Positions 61,891 through 64,000 of a stretch of 64,000 nucleotides of DNA are shown here, one piece after another; positions within the stretch are counted from its first letter, which is position 1; every line of letters starts with the position of its first letter. Source of the DNA: Paulinella micropora. Taxonomy: Eukaryota > Cercozoa > Imbricatea > Euglyphida > Paulinellidae. The stretch spans positions 251,001 through 315,000 of the forward strand of contig WBZZ01004158.1 in NCBI GenBank assembly GCA_019918135.1, given 5' to 3'. Position numbers and translations under genes: made by a program. The notes under the pieces were generated by a model that did no database searches, had not been told where the DNA came from, and worked only from the letters and a program-made list of their open reading frames with translations.

Positions 61891-62116
61891 TTTCGGTCTG
61901 TCTTTGGCGCTTTTCTGAGCCGATTCTCGCGGCTCTCAAAAAACACCGCTCTTGCGGAACCTTTGCTGGTCATTCGACTGACTGTGTTATGTAGTGTACG
62001 GCTGTAAACAAGGTGTCACAGGAGGGGGGAGGACGAGAGCACAGGGGGTGCATAGTGCAAACAGTATTGTGGTGTGCAGAGGGCTAGTGTAGCTATTTTA
62101 CCCACCTGGCCTGGGG

Positions 62117-63498
62117 ATGCAGTTTTTCGTTAGGCAAGAAGTGAAGGGTTCGTTGGCGCAGGCCGCTGCTTCTACCCAGGAGCTCGTCCATATTGTCGGA
62201 GTCGCTTACTTAGCTAGCAGCGCCACTTCTCTATTTCACGGCAAACGTTGTGTAGTAGAGGGTACGCTGCTGGGAGCCTATGGTCTTGCTTTGTCTGCAT
62301 CTGTCTTTCACCTTTCTCGCTCTCACTGCTGTGGCTGTCACACGTTGTGGTCACTGGTTGTGCTAGTGCAGCAAGTGCTGGCGGGCTTTCCTGTACCCAA
62401 GTGCGACAAGACTCTGCGTGAATTCCGGAACAGGTTCTTTTCACTCGTGCTAGGCCAGCTTCAGTACTACCTGGTGCTTCCTAGGTGTATCCTGTTATTT
62501 TACGCCTGGGATCAGGAAGAACTGACACGAAGACTGTTGTCTTTTGTGACTACTCAGAAGCACCGAGACGTATTCTCTTTGTTTGTTTCTGCCTGCCTGC
62601 GTGGTAACAACGTCTGTCTTTCTCTCTCTCTCTCATGGCTACCGCTGTTGTGTCCCCTGTGATTGCTGCCGGTGGCTACAAAGTGAGCGCACTTCAGCAG
62701 GCCCTCGTACAAGCAGCGGGAGCTGAAACACTGGCGTGCCTCGAGTACCTAACCGAGCACACCCAGGTGCTCTTCTCGTGGCAGCTACTTACTTCCGATT
62801 GGCAGTTGTGTGTGAGTTGTGCTGTGCTGCGTGTAGGGGGGCAAACCCTGGACTGTCGCCTCGGTCGGTGCCTATCTGGCAGATAGGAGCACCTCTACTG
62901 GCTGGCCGCTGCTGCTAGCCAGAGAGCCTGTCCTCGTGGACGAGTGCGGTACGGTGCCCGCACTTGCCACCACTGTCGTCCTAGCCTTGGTTTGGTGGTC
63001 AGGACTGTGTATAGCTCCGAACCCCGCTACCGGTGGGCTGGACCTGCAGACCCTGGCTATGCTGGTGCAGGGCGATATGATTATCCTGGGTAGTCGCACG
63101 TTCCGGTTCTGCCCACCGCCTACGTACCTGCCGCACAAAAACACCTGGTCGTTTAGGCACAAGCTGCGTCTGGACGAGCAATGGCGCCAACACACACAGG
63201 CCCAAGAACAGGGAGACCTGCACGCGCAAGGAGACTTATCTGCGTTTCTGCAAGGCGTGCAGGTCGGGGGCTGGAACGCTTGCGACCCCTTGGTCCCTGC
63301 ACTGTACAATGCCCGGACCACGGTAACCCCAAGCTAGGGTTTGCTGCCTGTACTAACTCTACTTTTGCTTGGCAGGTAATGAGCTTGCTAGGCTACGAAC
63401 CACAGCCTGTATTAATTATAGCACGCACGGTCCACCCGCAGGAGTTCATTTACGTGAACTACGGCAGCGCTTTCTGGGAAGAGCAGGGGCCTCTCTAA
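62117..63498 (+). CDS. Unknown protein encoded by a probable four-exon gene
   Basis: ATG 62117 (MQFFVRQEVKG) opens a helical, Cys/Leu-rich, possibly membrane-associated exon 1. Successive open segments follow in three frames. The best intron is 63323-63375 (GTAACC donor, TACTAAC branch site, TTGGCAG acceptor, phase 0), after which 40 codons lead to TAA 63498. A 25-bp element 62812-62836 (GTGAGT...TAG, phase 0) exactly restores frame at the second switch, and 62604-62683 (GTAACA...AAAG) would join the first two segments. Alternatively ATG 62635 starts a second gene. The product (about 410 residues if joined) has no recognised domain. AATAAA at 63587. Confidence 0.5.
63323..63375 (+). other. 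Spliceosomal intron with TACTAAC branch site
   Basis: 53 bp: GTAACC donor, stop codon in frame inside, TACTAAC 16-23 bp before a pyrimidine-rich TTTTGCTTGGCAG acceptor. Removal joins two ORFs in phase 0. Confidence 0.75.
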
Positions 63499-63586
63499 GA
63501 GAAGGGAGGCTGTACGTTCTGATTACAGAGACGTAGTCGCAGAACATTCGGAGACACCGTGTTCCATGAATACACCACCGGTTCAT

Positions 63587-63592
63587 AATAAA
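63587..63592 (+). terminator. AATAAA polyadenylation-type signal
   Basis: AATAAA 89 bp after the stop at 63498. The remaining 63593-64000 has short ORFs only; CTTCTCTTGCAG at 63747-63758 may be a splice acceptor of a gene running off the window. Confidence 0.5.
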
Positions 63593-64000
63593 CTTAAGAT
63601 ATTATACTAGAGCCTCTGGGAAGCAGCGCCGGCCTGCATAACCGCTCGGAAGCTAGCTTGAGCACAGAGCCTGTTTGGCGAGAAGACCGGTCCCTCCGGA
63701 AGGATCCGGATAGAAAAAACGGCCCGGCTTAGGACAACACACGCGCTTCTCTTGCAGTGTTCTTCTTTGGCCGGACGAGTACCGGTTGTATTAATCTTGG
63801 TCGCATATCCTGGTACAGCCAGCGTTCCTTCCGTGTGTTGTCTCTGTCTGTCTAGCCGTACAGAGGCTAGCTTTCGTGATCTGTGTGCCTCCCCCTGGCG
63901 ATGTGTAGTCGGCGAGGGGCATACAGGAGTAGGTAGGTAGGTGTTGTTCTTAAAGTCTTTTCTTCGCTACTATCTTATTATTGTTCTTCTTATTACCTGT

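Noticed and set aside
1-64000. tRNA or rRNA genes
   Set aside because: No cloverleaf-like or rRNA-like segment was noticed by eye; a covariance search could not be run.

Overview
This is a gene-dense, GC-rich stretch (strongly GC-rich up to about 56.6 kb, visibly less so after it) that looks like part of a large eukaryotic double-stranded DNA virus, or a virus-derived segment in a eukaryotic genome. The replication evidence is a primase of the archaeo-eukaryotic (AEP/PrimPol, herpesvirus UL52-type) family at 2.9 kb followed by a UL9-like origin-binding-protein-type SF2 helicase at 5.7 kb. A second, SNF2/D11-like SF2 helicase lies at 33-36.7 kb. Eukaryotic-style expression is indicated by AATAAA/ATTAAA signals just after many stop codons, TATA-like boxes, and at least one canonical spliceosomal intron (63323-63375, with a TACTAAC branch site). 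At least six proteins carry short nuclear-localisation-like basic motifs, so a nuclear phase is likely. No capsid, packaging or DNA polymerase gene is recognisable here, so I cannot place the sequence in a family; pandoravirus-like nucleocytoviruses and mirus/herpes-like viruses remain possible by inference only.

Layout. 1-2.6 kb: 3' part of a membrane or surface protein gene. 2.9-8.7 kb: primase and origin-binding helicase, with C-rich and 44-bp tandem repeats between them. 8.8-14.3 kb: small ORFs, a Cys-rich beta-type protein, a poly-Gln protein and a multi-pass membrane protein ending in RGD repeats. 14.6-21.1 kb: a tandemly duplicated divergent gene pair (an F-box gene with a 'CxxCxxC' family gene), one copy decayed, with a 128-bp palindromic satellite inserted. 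21.6-24.1 kb: a methyltransferase-like gene divergent from a Rab-like GTPase. 24.2-32.3 kb: three tandem copies of a secreted PKD plus BspA-like (DUF285) surface protein, one intact and two broken. 32.6-41 kb: a small ORF, the SNF2-like helicase divergent from a RING-finger coiled-coil protein, then about 1.5 kb of noncoding tandem repeats. 41-54 kb: divergent pairs of membrane, Cys-rich, unknown and 'CxxCxxC' genes. 54.4-56.6 kb: a fourth BspA-like protein fused to a long Ser/Thr/Pro mucin-like region. 56.6-64 kb: lower GC, short-exon, probably spliced genes, a highly repetitive secreted protein, and a relative of the 128-bp satellite.

Genes are often in divergent pairs over 300-600 bp GC-rich, homopolymer-rich spacers. 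Many otherwise convincing ORFs are broken by single-base or two-base indels, several in G-runs or CG-runs. Either the assembly has homopolymer errors or the segment carries many decaying genes; the tandem TAG insertion in the second BspA copy and the partial gene relic at 17.1-17.4 kb show that some decay is real. Functionally the window combines a replication module, host-interface proteins (Rab, F-box, RING) and a large investment in repetitive secreted or surface proteins.
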